Source: Xylaria sp. FL1777
Lineage: Eukaryota > Ascomycota > Sordariomycetes > Xylariales > Xylariaceae
Direction of reading: 5' to 3'
Assembly (NCBI GenBank): GCA_022578965.1
Contig: MU400964.1
Coordinates: 1-17,936 of the forward strand
DNA: 17,936 nt
A model generated the notes under the pieces. The model saw nothing but the letters and a program-made list of their open reading frames with translations. It ran no database searches and had not been told where the DNA came from. Made by a program: the position numbers and the translations under genes. Positions 1 through 9,242 of this stretch are shown piece after piece. Position 1 is the first letter of the stretch. Each line of letters starts with the position of its first letter.

Positions 1-103
1 AAAAAATTAATAGCTAAAAAACTAAAACTAAATAAATAACTAAATATAAAAAATGCATAATTATATAAACAAAAAAAAAGTAAAAAAAGTAATAACTTTT
101 TTT

Positions 104-207
104 AAATTACTGCAAGTTTAATAAGCACTAAATTACTGTAAGCTTAATAAGCTTTAAATTATTATAAGCTTAGTAAGCCTTAAATTACTGTAAGCTTAGT
201 AAGCTAG
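104..207. repeat. Four 26-bp tandem units inside the left repeat
   Basis: Units start at 104, 130, 156 and 182, exactly 26 bp apart, each close to AAATTACTGTAAGCTTAGTA followed by AGCCTT. Each unit holds an AAGCTT centre and a short inverted pair TTACT/AGTAA. The same array occurs in the mirrored copy at 15368-15471. Repeated short motifs in LTR U3 regions often act as enhancer-like elements, but that is inference here. Confidence 0.8.
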
Positions 208-258
208 ATAAGTTATTACGTAACTTCGGCTTTAGCTAGCAAAAAAAAAGGTGCAAAG

Positions 259-267
259 TATATATAG
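259..267. promoter_or_regulatory. TATA-like motif in left repeat
   Basis: TATATATAG lies here, about 50 bp from the TG end of the repeat, and its counterpart TATATATA is at 15309-15316 in the right copy. If the repeats are LTRs, this could be the U3 promoter. The motif is nearly palindromic, and in DNA this AT-rich it carries little weight by itself. Its conservation between two independently mutated copies is the only extra support. Confidence 0.25.
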
Positions 268-344
268 AGGCATTAAGCCGCTCTAAAGGCCACCCTTGTG
301 CTAATTTTATAACAATTACTAAAGGCTTTTTTTTCTTTTTTAAA

Positions 345-2680
345 AGCTTATTACGTTGCTTTAGTTCTTTTGCTTTAAAACCTATAGTATGCTTGTTTTG
401 CTTTTTTTTCTGTTTTAACTATTTTTAAAAACTACTAAAGTAGTGCTTAGTATTCTTTTTTTATAGTTGTTTTAAGCGTTGTTTTATTTGCTATTTTTAC
501 TAGTTACTAAATTAAAAGGTTAAAAGCATTATTTAGCTTGCTAAATATATATAATATATGCGTTTTTATAATAATAGTTTTTGCTTTTATAGCTGCTTTA
601 TTTTTATTTAATTTAAGCTAGTTTTATTTTTTTGCTTTTTTTAAGTATTTTTGTAAAGCTGCTTTTAAATTAATTATAACTTTTAGTGCTTTATAATTAA
701 AACTTAGCTACTTTAAGTTCTTTTAGTAAATAATAGCTAAATTGCTAAATATTTATACTAAGTTTATTATTAAGCTTTTTTATTTGTGCTTTATTTTAGT
801 TACTTTTTTTTAAGGAATAACTAGCATAAAATTTTATTATATAGTAAACTTAAGCAGTTTATTTGCTTTTTAGCTTTTTTTGCTTTTTAAGTTTTATAAT
901 AAATAATAAAAATTAAAGTTACTTATAAATATATAGCGTTTTTTTAGCTTGCTTACTTTATATATTTTTTAAATTAAATTATGCTAAACTGTTTTTTTTT
1001 AATTTAGCAAGTATATTAACTATAAAAATACTGCTAAGTTATTACTGCTTATTATAACTTTTGCTTAGTTTTTACTAGCGTTTTTTACTAGCGTTTTTAT
1101 TGCAATTTTTTTATTTATATATAGCATAGCTTTACTTTTTAATTAAATAACTTAATAACTATTATTATTAAAGCAATATATATTGCTATGTTTATTAATT
1201 ATTAGCTTTTAAACTATTATATAATTAAAGCTATTGTTTTATAGTACGTATGCTATATTGCTTTTAAATTTTGCAATGTTTTAAAAAGCAATATTATATA
1301 TTATTAAATTAATAAAAATAAGTTTTTGCTTGCATTGCTAGTTTGCTGTTTTTTTGCTAGTAATTCTTTTTTATTTAGCTTTATAAATGTTAATACTATT
1401 AGCATTTTTAAACTATTTTTATTTACTTTTTTATTTATTACTGCTGCTTTTTTAGCACTTTAAAAGCTTTTAAGTTATAATATATATGCTGCTTTTGCTT
1501 TGTTTTTTTGTTTGATTTTTTTTTAGCAAGCTTTATTTTATATTACGTGCGTTTTTTTGTAGTTTATATATTTTTGCTTTGCTTTTTACGTTTTTACTAA
1601 GTAGCTTTTTTTATTTTTTTAGTGCTTTAAAGCTAAGCAATAGCTATACTTTAAGTTTTTGTAACAATATTTAGCTATATAACTATATTTATAGCAATTA
1701 AAACATTGTATAACTTTAAGCTTTATAATAAAAAATTTATAATTAAATAGCTAAGCTTTTTATAAAAAGCTATTTTTATATATTGTTTTAGCTGCTATAA
1801 TGCTACTTATATATAATAATATTAATGCAAATTTAGCTTTTGCGTTTTTAAATAGCATTTTTTTGCACTTTATAACTTTAGGGTATTTATTATATAATAG
1901 CTATAGTAAGTTTTTGTTTAAATATATTGCTTTAACTTGTTTTGCTAAAACGCTTTTTATTATTAGCGCTGTTTTTTTTTGTTATACTTTTGATTTTTTT
2001 CTAAAAGCTTTTATAATTTACTTTTTTTTTTTAGCTTTTTAAAGCACTGCTTTTTTAAAAGTAATTACTATGTTTTTGCTATATAGCTTTTTAGCAGCAA
2101 TTATATTGCTACTTATAAGCGTTATATTTATTGCTTTAATAATATTAGTTAATGTTTTGTTTTTAAAGTTGTTAGCTTGTTTTTTAACTTTAATTAGTAC
2201 TTTTTTGTTTTATTTAAACAGTATTGCTTTATTGTTGCAGGCTAGCTATAAAGCTACAATTTATGCTTAAAATTTTAGCGTATTTACGTTTAACGAGGTT
2301 TATTAAAAAAGCTTTTAAATAGTATTTTTAACGCTTTTTTAGTTAGCTTTTATAGTAGCATTTAAGTTATAGCAAGTTATAAATATATTAAAGTTGTTTT
2401 TGTTGTTAAGCTTTATGCTTTGCTAGCTTTTTTAGGCTTTTTTTAATATATGCATTATTTGCGCTTTTTTTGCATTTTTTTAAAAAGAAATTTCTTTTGC
2501 TATTTTTTCTTTTATTAGCAGCTATAGTACTAGTTTTATAATTCTATTAATTATTTTTTATATACTAAAAAGTTTGTTAGCTTTACATTTTTTATTAAAA
2601 CGCTGCTGCTTTATAGTTATATTACTAGTAAGTTTTAGTAGTACGTTAGTTGCGTTTTTAATAAATAAATTGTTTAACAT
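345..2680 (-). pseudogene. Remnant A: decayed minus-strand reading frame, unknown product
   Basis: I do not recognise this gene. The strand is T-rich on plus and A-rich on minus, the skew expected of a RIPed coding strand on minus. From an ATG at 2680-2678, one minus-strand phase can be followed without a frame change for about 780 codons to double TAA near 350. Nearly every stop is TAA or TAG. The reading starts MLNNLFIKNATNVLLKL and ends in a Lys-rich, probably helical tail (IVKTEKKAKQAYYRFQ). No transposase, reverse transcriptase or integrase motif was visible. Stop density is not clearly below chance for such AT-rich DNA, so the strand bias and the ATG beside a divergent intergenic region are the main support. 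It is divergent to remnant B. Short open plus-strand frames at 1800-2042 and 2070-2270 are its antisense and are not taken as genes. Confidence 0.35.
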
Positions 2681-2703
2681 TATTTTTCCGTTTTTTGTTA
2701 TAT

Positions 2704-2727
2704 TTGCACTTCGCAAATAAAGTGCAA
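2704..2727. other. Perfect 8-bp inverted repeat between divergent remnants A and B
   Basis: TTGCACTT (2704-2711) and AAGTGCAA (2720-2727) are perfect reverse complements with an 8-nt loop. It lies 24 bp upstream of the remnant A start codon, at the point where base skew switches from T-rich to A-rich. It could be an operator-like or promoter element serving both genes; this is inference. Confidence 0.5.
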
Positions 2728-2752
2728 CCTACTTAGTAAATAAAAGTTGCTA

Positions 2753-2766
2753 CGCTAATTTTAGCG
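2753..2766. other. Second short inverted repeat in the A-B intergenic region
   Basis: CGCTAA (2753-2758) and TTAGCG (2761-2766) pair perfectly with a 2-nt spacer. Its CpG dinucleotides survive in a region otherwise nearly free of CpG, so this small intergenic stretch looks less mutated than its surroundings. Confidence 0.45.
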
Positions 2767-2839
2767 ATTTTAATTATTTAATAATTAAGCTTAAACTCAC
2801 AAAGTTATAGTTAAGTGTAAAGAATTCAAAAAAGGTTTC

Positions 2840-3122
2840 TAGTTATTATAATAATATTAAAACTTTAAATTTAAAAAAGCTTAAATATAAAGCTTTTGCT
2901 TTTAACTATAAGCTAGTTAATTTTAAAGAATATAATACTAATTATAGTTATTATAATAATATTAAAACTTTAGATTTAAACAAAGCTTTTACTTTTAACT
3001 ATAAGCTAATTAATGTTAAAAAATATAATACTAATTATAGTTATTATTATAATATTAAAACTTTAAATTTAAACAAAGTTTTTGCTTTTAATTATAAGCT
3101 AGTTAACGCTAATAAAGCTAAG
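2840..3122 (+). repeat. In-frame 31-codon tandem repeat, three copies
   Basis: The motif TAGTTATTATAATAATATTA recurs at 2840, 2945 and (with one change) 3038. Spacings are 105 and 93 nt, both multiples of three; the first copy carries a 12-nt insertion. The unit reads roughly NYSYYNNIKTLNLNKAFAFN then YKLVNVKKYNT and is open in all three copies. Multiples of three and lack of stops argue that this is protein repeat rather than satellite DNA. Confidence 0.75.
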
Positions 3123-3523
3123 TAAAACAATAGTACTATTATTTATAAGAAAAGCAACCGGACTTAAAATAGCTAAAGCTACTTTTAAGTAGTAAAAAAA
3201 GTAGCTTTTTTAAACCCTGTTTATGCAATTTAAGTATTTAAGATTATCTTTAAAAGCATAATATATACTATAGTTTAAAAAAAAATGTTAAAAAAATACA
3301 AAAAATACTTTAAAAAGCTAAGCTAGTTGTTTTATGTTAATAAAAAAACATTTAAGCAATATATTAGTAAAACAACTTAAAATATGTTTAATTTCTTTAA
3401 GAAATCCAAAAATAAAGATATATTTACTAAATTTTATAATTAAACAAAACTTTAATTATGGTTTAACTTTAGCTTTTTTAGCTTTTTTTTAAATACAACA
3501 TATAATTATATAAAACTTTTCAT

Positions 3524-3533
3524 TAATAATAAC

Positions 3534-3586
<53 letters not shown>

Positions 3587-3593
3587 TAATAAC
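3524..3593 (+). repeat. AAT trinucleotide microsatellite (poly-Asn in remnant B)
   Basis: About 23 consecutive AAT/AAC triplets read as Asn in the remnant B phase. Occasional AAC interruptions are kept. It could be an original poly-Asn (or RIP-changed poly-Asp, GAT to AAT) linker, or a later microsatellite expansion. Confidence 0.85.
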
Positions 3594-5105
3594 TATGCAA
3601 TATTAACAAACTATATACTTAATAACTTATTTATAACGTTTATTAATATAAACTTTATAAAACAACGCATAGCTTTAATTGTTTTATTGCTGTTAAAACA
3701 ATAGTTGCGTACTTATTACAACAAAAAAAACTTTAAAACTAAAGAACTTAAGCTTAAGTACTTATTTAATGCTTTTATAAATTATAATATAATTTACTTA
3801 ATTTTTAGCATAAAATTAAACTATAAAGAGCAGCTTTAGCAGTTTAAAAAAATTATTAATAGCAAAAATAAACGTTTTAAAGAACTTTTTAATATATTAT
3901 AAACTAGCATGCATTTAGGCCTTATTAAAAAGCTATTATTAAAACAAAACTTATATTTACTTAAGAAATCTTTGTTTAAATAGCTTATAATTAACTAGAA
4001 GTTTTACTGCTTAAAATATTGCTAGTTTAATTAACGCTTTTATAACTATATATATAGCACTTTAATTTAAATTGCTATAAAATATAGTATTAGCTAATAT
4101 AAGTTTAATAATTATTTTATTATTTTATTAATTAATTAGTTTAAAGAAAAGGTTTTTTATTTGTTTTATACTTAAAGCGTTTTTTTTGTTTAAAAGATAT
4201 TTTAAAACAGTAATACTACTTTATAATAAGCATAATTATAACTTAATATGCTATAAAAATGTAACTAAAATGCAATAAACTTAAATATTAATAAAAAAAA
4301 CTTAACGCTTAAGCGGTTTTTATTTAAAATTGCTTATAAACTATGCTATAAGCTATAAAACCTAAAAAAAAACTACCTTTGTTTAAGTTTTAAAAAGCTT
4401 AAATTTAAGCTAAGCCTTAATTTAACAAGCTTTTTAATAGTTTTTTTTATTTATTACTTAATAAAGGCAATTATAAAAAAATATCTGTAGCATAGTATTG
4501 CAATAAAAACAAAATACTAAAATGCTTTAAATAATTATAACTTTAATTCTATTTTAAGCTAAAATAAAGATTACTTAATTATAAAGTTTACTATTATTAT
4601 TATTAATTATACGTAAAAAACGTTTAATTTTTATATTATAATAAACATAAGTGTAGTATTATAGTTGATTTTATAAAATAGCTTACTTGTTATGCTTTAT
4701 AATATTATAAGCAATAAAGTTTAAAGTGTTTATTTAAGGCCGCAAAATATAAAATGCCTTTAGTTAATGTTTGCAAAAAGTGCTTTGCTTTTAATTAAAC
4801 TATAAATTAAAAATAACAGTTATAACTTTTTATATTTAAAATATAATACGTTTTAGCTTTTAATAAGCATGCTTATATATTATAAGTATAATTATTATTT
4901 TTTAAGCAGTATATATAACTACTAAAAGTGCTTAAATAAGTTTCTTTTAAGCAAAACTTGTTGCTTTTATAAATAATACAACTATTTAAACAATAATAAG
5001 ATTAAAAATTATTAAAATAGTTTTTTATGCTTATTTAAAGATTATAACTTATATATATAAAAGCAATATTTTATATAAAAACTATTTATTAATTAGCATA
5101 TTAAT

Positions 5106-5616
5106 GCTATATACTTTAAAGAACGCTTGTATTGCTATAATAAATATAACTTAACTTTTGCAAAAAAAATACATTTTAATTAGCATAATTGCGCTATATA
5201 CTTTAAAGAATATCTTTGCTATAATAAGTGTAGCAAAACCTTTTCATTGTAAATAAATCTTAATTAGTATAATTATGCTATATACTTTAAGGAATGTCTT
5301 TGCTGCAATAAATATAGCAAAACCTTTTTATTTTAAACAAATCTTAATCGATATAATTGTGTTATATACTTTAAAGAACGTTTTTGCTGCAATAAGTGTA
5401 ATAAAACCTTTTTATTGCAAATAAATCTTAATTAGCATAATTGCGCTATATACCTTAAAAAACGTCTTTGCTGCAATAAGTGTAGCAAGACTTTTTTATT
5501 TTAAATAAATCTTGATTAGTATAATTGCGCTATACACCTTAAAAAACGTTTTTGCTGCAATAAATGTAGCAAAACCTTTTTATTTTAAACAAATCTTAGT
5601 TAATACATTAAGTTTT
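5106..5616 (+). repeat. Six tandem C2H2 zinc-finger units (84-bp period)
   Basis: Equivalent points lie at 5106, 5193, 5277, 5361, 5445 and 5529: spacings of 87, 84, 84, 84 and 84 bp, that is 28 codons, the classic C2H2 finger-plus-linker length. The best finger has Cys codons at 5388 and 5397 (C-x2-C), Phe at 5409, Leu at 5427, His at 5436 and Tyr, a RIP product of His, at 5451. This gives C-x2-C-x12-H-x4-H with the conserved F and L in place. Linkers read like YFKERF, comparable to the TGEKPF linker of the family. Missing Cys and His are replaced by Tyr (TGC to TAT, CAC to TAC) and the Arg/Gln before His by TAG or TAA, all RIP transitions. Finger 1 has one extra codon and is the most eroded. 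More decayed units may precede it near 5000-5100. Confidence 0.8.
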
Positions 5617-5642
5617 ATTATAAAAGCACAAAAAAAAAACTA

Positions 5643-5735
5643 GTTAAGCAACTTAAATTAAAGTTTAACTTAAAAACAAAAGTTAACTTAGCAATAAAAT
5701 TAAACTTAAAAGCAAAGTTAAACTTAAAGTTTTTA
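5643..5735 (+). repeat. Lys/Leu/Asn low-complexity tract after the zinc fingers
   Basis: Short variants of AAGTTAAACTTAAA recur here and read as alternating K, L, N and V in the remnant B phase (for example KLNLKAKLNLK). It may have been an acidic/basic linker before Glu to Lys changes. No function is assigned. Confidence 0.5.
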
Positions 5736-6369
5736 CTTTATAAAAAGCCCTTTTTAAAATAAAAGCAAACAAAAGTTATTATTAAGCTTTTAAAAAACTT
5801 TTAACCTTTAAAACTAGTTATAAAGCTATTACTAATAGCTAATTTAAATAACTTAGTTAATTAAACTAAATAACATATAAGCTATAACATTAAGTAAATT
5901 AACTTATATTAAAATTATATAGCTATTAATGTAGCTATTAAAGCTTTTTTAAATGCTAGGTTTAAATAGTATTAAACTAATAGCTAAGGCCTTTTATATA
6001 GCATGCATGCTATAATTAGCTCATTAAAAAAGCAGTTTTAAAAGCAAAACATACTTGTTTTAAATTTAAATAACTTAACGTTAGCTATATATACTAAACA
6101 AAAAAAAGTTAATATTATAAACATTTATAACTTTACTTTTAACATGTTATAATATAAGCTTTAAATTTAAGCAAAACAAAATAACTACTTAATTAATTAT
6201 TAAGTTAAGTATATTTTGCATAATAATTAAAAAAACTAAGCTAACTTTTTAAATATATATAACCCCGTTTAAAAACTAAAAGTTATTATTTAGGTTTACT
6301 TAAAAAGCTTTAAAAATAAAAAACACTTTAAAGCTATTATAAAGCTAGGCTAATAATATATTTAATATT

Positions 6370-7618
6370 GTAATTATATTATATTATAGTTCTTTATTAT
6401 TTTTTAAGTACTGCAGTAAAACAAAGTAATTAAATGAGCTAATTAGCCTTTATAAGTAAGTTTAAGCTACTGCGCTAAATTTTAAAGCATTAGCTTTAAA
6501 GATATAAAAAATTATTACAAAAAAACAATTATAGTTAATATATTGCGTTTTAATTAATCGTTTTATTCTTTAAGTCATAAAATTACTTTAATGCTTAAAT
6601 ACGTAAGCTATAGCTTATTCTTTTGCACTTAGTGTAATTTTACTGCTTTATTTTAGTATATATATTATATTTTTACTGTTTTGCACTATTGCTTATTAGC
6701 TAGTTTAAAGCTTTACGCTTAAAAACCTTAATTAAGCTAAAATTATTTTAAAAAAAAACCAGTTTTTTCTTTATGTTAAAAAAATCCTTTTTTACATTAA
6801 GCTTTTTGTTTATTTGCACCTTTAGTTTATATATATAATTAGTTATTTCTTTAATTAAATAATTAAAGTTTAATTTATACTTTAACTGTTTTATGCTAAA
6901 GCTATATACTAGCTAAATTTAATAATAGTATATATATATTGCTTTTTTTACTTTTGCTACTATGTTTAAAAAGGGCTTTAAAACGTTATATTTTATTAAC
7001 TAGTACATTTTATTAAAAGCTACTTTTAAGTTTAACAAAACAATAGCTTTGCAAAAACACTTAGTTATAAATTTAAATGTATTAAGCTTTATAAATACAA
7101 GCTTTTCTTACGTATAAAATATTGCATTATTACTGTTTTTAACCTTAAACAAGTTAGCTTTAGCAAAAAAAAACTACTGTTTAGCTATTTACTTTTTTAC
7201 TTTAAATAACTTAATAGCTTTGTTAAATTTTTTGTTTTTAATAAGCATTATTAGTAAAAATAGCTTGCTTATTAAAAACTTATGCAAGCTAATTATTACT
7301 TAAGCTACCTTTATTTTTTCTTTAGTTAGCTTATAATAAATAACACTATTAAAGCTTTTTATATTAATTGTTTATATATTAAAGGTTCTTTAAATATTTT
7401 GCTTTTTAGTAGCGCTTAATATAATTTAATAATATATTTATATATTTAATAATGCTATAGTAAATAAATAGCTTATGTTATTTTATGTTATTTAGTTTTA
7501 AAGTTTATTAAAAAAGTTACAAAATTTTAACTTAATTAAATGCTAAAACTATAAGCTTAAAGCGTTTAGCATAATTAAAGATTTAACTGCTTTTGCTTTT
7601 TAGTTCTTTGTTACGACG
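6370..7618 (-). pseudogene. Remnant C: possible minus-strand coding remnant, unknown product
   Basis: I do not recognise this gene. Plus-strand sequence is T-rich here, so minus is the likely coding strand. A single minus-strand phase can be read from the edge of the GC-richer island at about 7618 leftwards for about 400 codons with stops that are nearly all TAA or TAG. It includes a basic stretch reading KCKRISYSLRIQALKQFYDL near 6590-6650, which could be helix-turn-helix-like, but I cannot show that. The 3' end would overlap the end of remnant B at about 6370-6540, and both frames cannot be real there. The island at 7612-7800 would be its 5' flank. Confidence 0.28.
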
Positions 7619-7692
7619 GCGCACCATGCATATGTCATGTAGCATTAACTTGGCAATACACTTTAATTATAAGGTGAAGAAGTAAAAGGAAC

Positions 7693-7712
7693 ATGGCCAG
7701 CTAAGCTGCCAT
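7693..7712. other. Near-perfect palindrome in the island
   Basis: ATGGCCAGCT (7693-7702) and AGCTGCCAT (7704-7712) are reverse complements apart from one bulged C, around a single A. It could form a cruciform or bind a dimeric protein; no function is shown. Confidence 0.5.
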
Positions 7713-7730
7713 AGTTAAAACCTTTTATTT

Positions 7731-7754
7731 TCACTTATGGTGGGGTATAAGTGA
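7731..7754. other. 8-bp stem with G-rich loop
   Basis: TCACTTAT (7731-7738) and ATAAGTGA (7747-7754) are perfect reverse complements. The 8-nt loop GGTGGGGT is the most G-rich run in the window. Confidence 0.55.
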
Positions 7755-7800
7755 GGTCCTAGGTCATAGGTCATGTGATTAAGCCACCTACACCACTAAC

Positions 7801-8760
7801 TGCTATAATACTATAATACAATAAAACTAATACAATAATTAAACTAATGGCTATACTAATACAATAACTAATAGCTATAGCTAATATAATAGTAGCTATA
7901 CGGCTAAAAGCTATAACTTTTCTAATTTTTTGCTTTTTATTTGCAATATTTTTATATATTTTGTTATATAACTTTTTTACTTATTGTTTAAAAGTATTAT
8001 ATTTGCTTTTTTATAGTTCTTTGTTTAATACTAAGTTTTATAAATAAAATACCTATATTTAAAAATCTTTAATGTTATTTTAGTAGTGTGCTACTTTTTA
8101 AAATATATTTATAATAGTTTTAGTTAAGTTGTTTGCTTTATTAAATATACCTATAACTTTTTTAATAAACAAAAAACACATTTTTCTGTTTTTTAATATG
8201 TTAATAATTTTTCAAAAAAATAAAAAGAGTAATAAAAGCAATGTTTTTAAAAGTATATATTTTTTTAGAAATATATAGTTTTTTAGAAATATATGTTTTC
8301 TTTAAAGTGTATGTTTTCTTAAGAATATTTAGCTTTTAAAAAATCGGTGTTTTTAGGAAAGTTAGCTAAAAAATTAGCTAAAGAATTAGCGTTTCTTTTT
8401 GTTTAAAAGTATTAAATAAAAAGCTAAAGCCGCTTTTAATTAACTGCGTAAACTATAAAGTCCGTATATTAGCAATAAAAATAAATAACAAAAGTAAATA
8501 AGTTTATAAAACGTTATAATAACTAAATATGCAAAAAAAAAAGGAAAAAAAATAGCAAATAGTAATAATAAAATAACGCATACTTAAAAATAACACTATA
8601 GCTACTTTTTATTAAATAATTAGCTAAAGTACATACTTATAAATAACTAAAAAAGCAAAATGTACATTAGTAAATACATTATATATTAAGTGCTTTATAC
8701 ACTAGTAAATATTATATAATATTTCTATAGTTTATTTTTAGTAGCAAATAAAATATCAAA
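7801..8760. other. AT-rich spacer, no gene recognised
   Basis: No coding remnant could be followed. 7800-7900 is built of loose repeats of ACTAATACAATAA and AGCTATA. 8250-8300 repeats TTTTTTAGAAATATAT. The region ends at the inverted repeat of the next element. Confidence 0.5.
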
Positions 8761-8796
8761 GGTTAAAAAATTTATCTTAGGTGCCTTAAACCAAAA
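8761..8796 (+). repeat. Left terminal inverted repeat of the 6-kb element
   Basis: 8772-8791 matches the reverse complement of 14749-14768 over 20 of 20 bases. GGTTA at 8761 also pairs with TAACC at 14776-14780. Positions past the core continue CAAAA against TAAAA, a transition. Confidence 0.8.
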
Positions 8797-8895
8797 TAGT
8801 CCTTACGTTTGTACCTCTTTAGCTACATTACCTCTTCACTAATTATAACCCTTTTTACCCCCCTTAATACAAACTCGGAATTCTGGTTTAAAGCA
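8781..8895. other. GC-richer subterminal island, left
   Basis: C-rich plus strand (TACCTCTTCACTAATTATAA, then a C6 run near 8860) with little sign of RIP, directly inside the left inverted repeat. It would be the 5' flank of remnant D. It shares GTGAAGAGGTAA (minus strand) with GTGAAGAAGTAA at 7673-7684, which may be chance. Confidence 0.5.
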
Positions 8896-9242
8896 ATTAT
8901 GTTAATTTTTTTGCTTACGTTTTTATCTAAAAAACAACAAACTGTAATTTATTTATGCAGCAACTTTAAATCCGTTTAAAGTTATACTTAATTAATTAAT
9001 TATTATATTTTGTACATAGTTATATTTTTTTTGTATTTTTCTAACGCCTAGTTTTTGTTACATTGTATATTATAGATTTTTTAACTAAAATATTGTTCCC
9101 TTTATTATTGTTTTTTCTGCAATTATTTTGCTTGCTTATATAGTTTACTATACTAGCATTTATGCTATTTTTTATATTTAAATTAACTAACTTTTTTAAT
9201 ACTACTTTTATTACTTTTAACTTTAAAAATAATTTTAATTAT

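Larger units (their letters stand above)
1..314 (-). repeat. Left copy of 314-bp inverted repeat (putative LTR, cut by window edge)
   Basis: This stretch is the reverse complement of 15261-15574, aligned over 314 positions with no net gap; position 1 pairs with 15574 and position 314 with 15261. Differences are transitions. This copy keeps more C and G (for example ACGTAACTTCGGC near 218-230) than the right one. Read on the minus strand it begins TGTTATAAAATTAGCAC at 314, and a TG start is typical of LTRs. Similarity is still running at window base 1, so the outer end is unknown. Inference: an LTR in minus orientation, either solo or belonging to an element outside the window. The alternative is the left terminal inverted repeat of a roughly 15-kb DNA transposon. 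Confidence 0.72.
2763..6500 (+). pseudogene. Remnant B: large repeat-bearing protein with C2H2 zinc-finger array
   Basis: One phase (codons starting at multiples of 3) runs about 3.7 kb, roughly 1,250 codons. Three independent coding landmarks fall in that same phase: a 31-codon tandem repeat (2840-3122), an in-frame Asn run (3524-3593) and six C2H2 finger units (5106-5616). That agreement makes a single ancestral CDS likely and implies few net indels. Stops are almost all TAA/TAG, plus a TGA near 6435, all explained by RIP. The start is uncertain: the frame has an ATG at 3285, but the repeat upstream is also in frame. After the fingers comes a Lys/Leu/Asn low-complexity stretch, then about 250 codons of unassigned sequence. 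Zinc fingers suggest DNA binding, so a transposon-encoded DNA-binding protein is plausible. No catalytic domain was recognised. It is convergent with remnant C. Confidence 0.55.
7629..7776 (+). repeat. Imperfect direct repeat inside the island
   Basis: CATATGTCATGT (7629-7640) and CATAGGTCATGT (7765-7776) match at 11 of 12 positions. Similar ATTAA-containing sequence follows both. They frame most of the island. AGGTC is also repeated just before the second copy (AGGTCCTAGGTCATAGGTCA). Confidence 0.45.
7612..7800. other. GC-richer, apparently non-RIPed island with hairpins
   Basis: About 190 bp of near-normal composition, with CpG, CpA and G runs (ACGACGGCGCACC, GGTGGGGT), sits abruptly between AT-rich blocks. 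It contains two inverted repeats and a direct repeat listed separately. I found no open frame of note, no tRNA-like A and B boxes that fit well, and no second copy in the window. It could be a promoter/subterminal end of the A-B-C element, comparable to the GC-richer ends of the 8761-14780 element. It could also be a short non-autonomous element inserted after RIP, or unique host DNA. Confidence 0.6.

Noticed and set aside
104..207. CRISPR-like array from regularly spaced repeats
   Set aside because: Units are directly adjacent 26-bp tandem copies without spacers, in fungal-type RIPed DNA.
1800..2270. Two short hydrophobic plus-strand open frames (1800-2042, 2070-2270)
   Set aside because: They lie antisense to remnant A in a T-rich stretch. 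Phe/Leu/Ile-rich translation is the automatic result of A-rich coding DNA read backwards. No start context or family resemblance.
345..2680. Remnant A as gypsy integrase/pol 3' end
   Set aside because: Sought because of the adjacent LTR-like repeat. No HHCC, DDE or chromodomain-like pattern was visible in the stop-tolerant reading.
6370..6540. Both remnant B (plus) and remnant C (minus) reading through the same bases
   Set aside because: AT-rich RIPed DNA gives protein-like readings in several frames. Only one can be real, and I cannot decide which, so no overlap gene is claimed.
7755..7800. tRNA or SINE internal promoter in the GC-richer island
   Set aside because: GAGGTCCTAGGTC only loosely resembles a B box and there is no properly spaced A box or cloverleaf.
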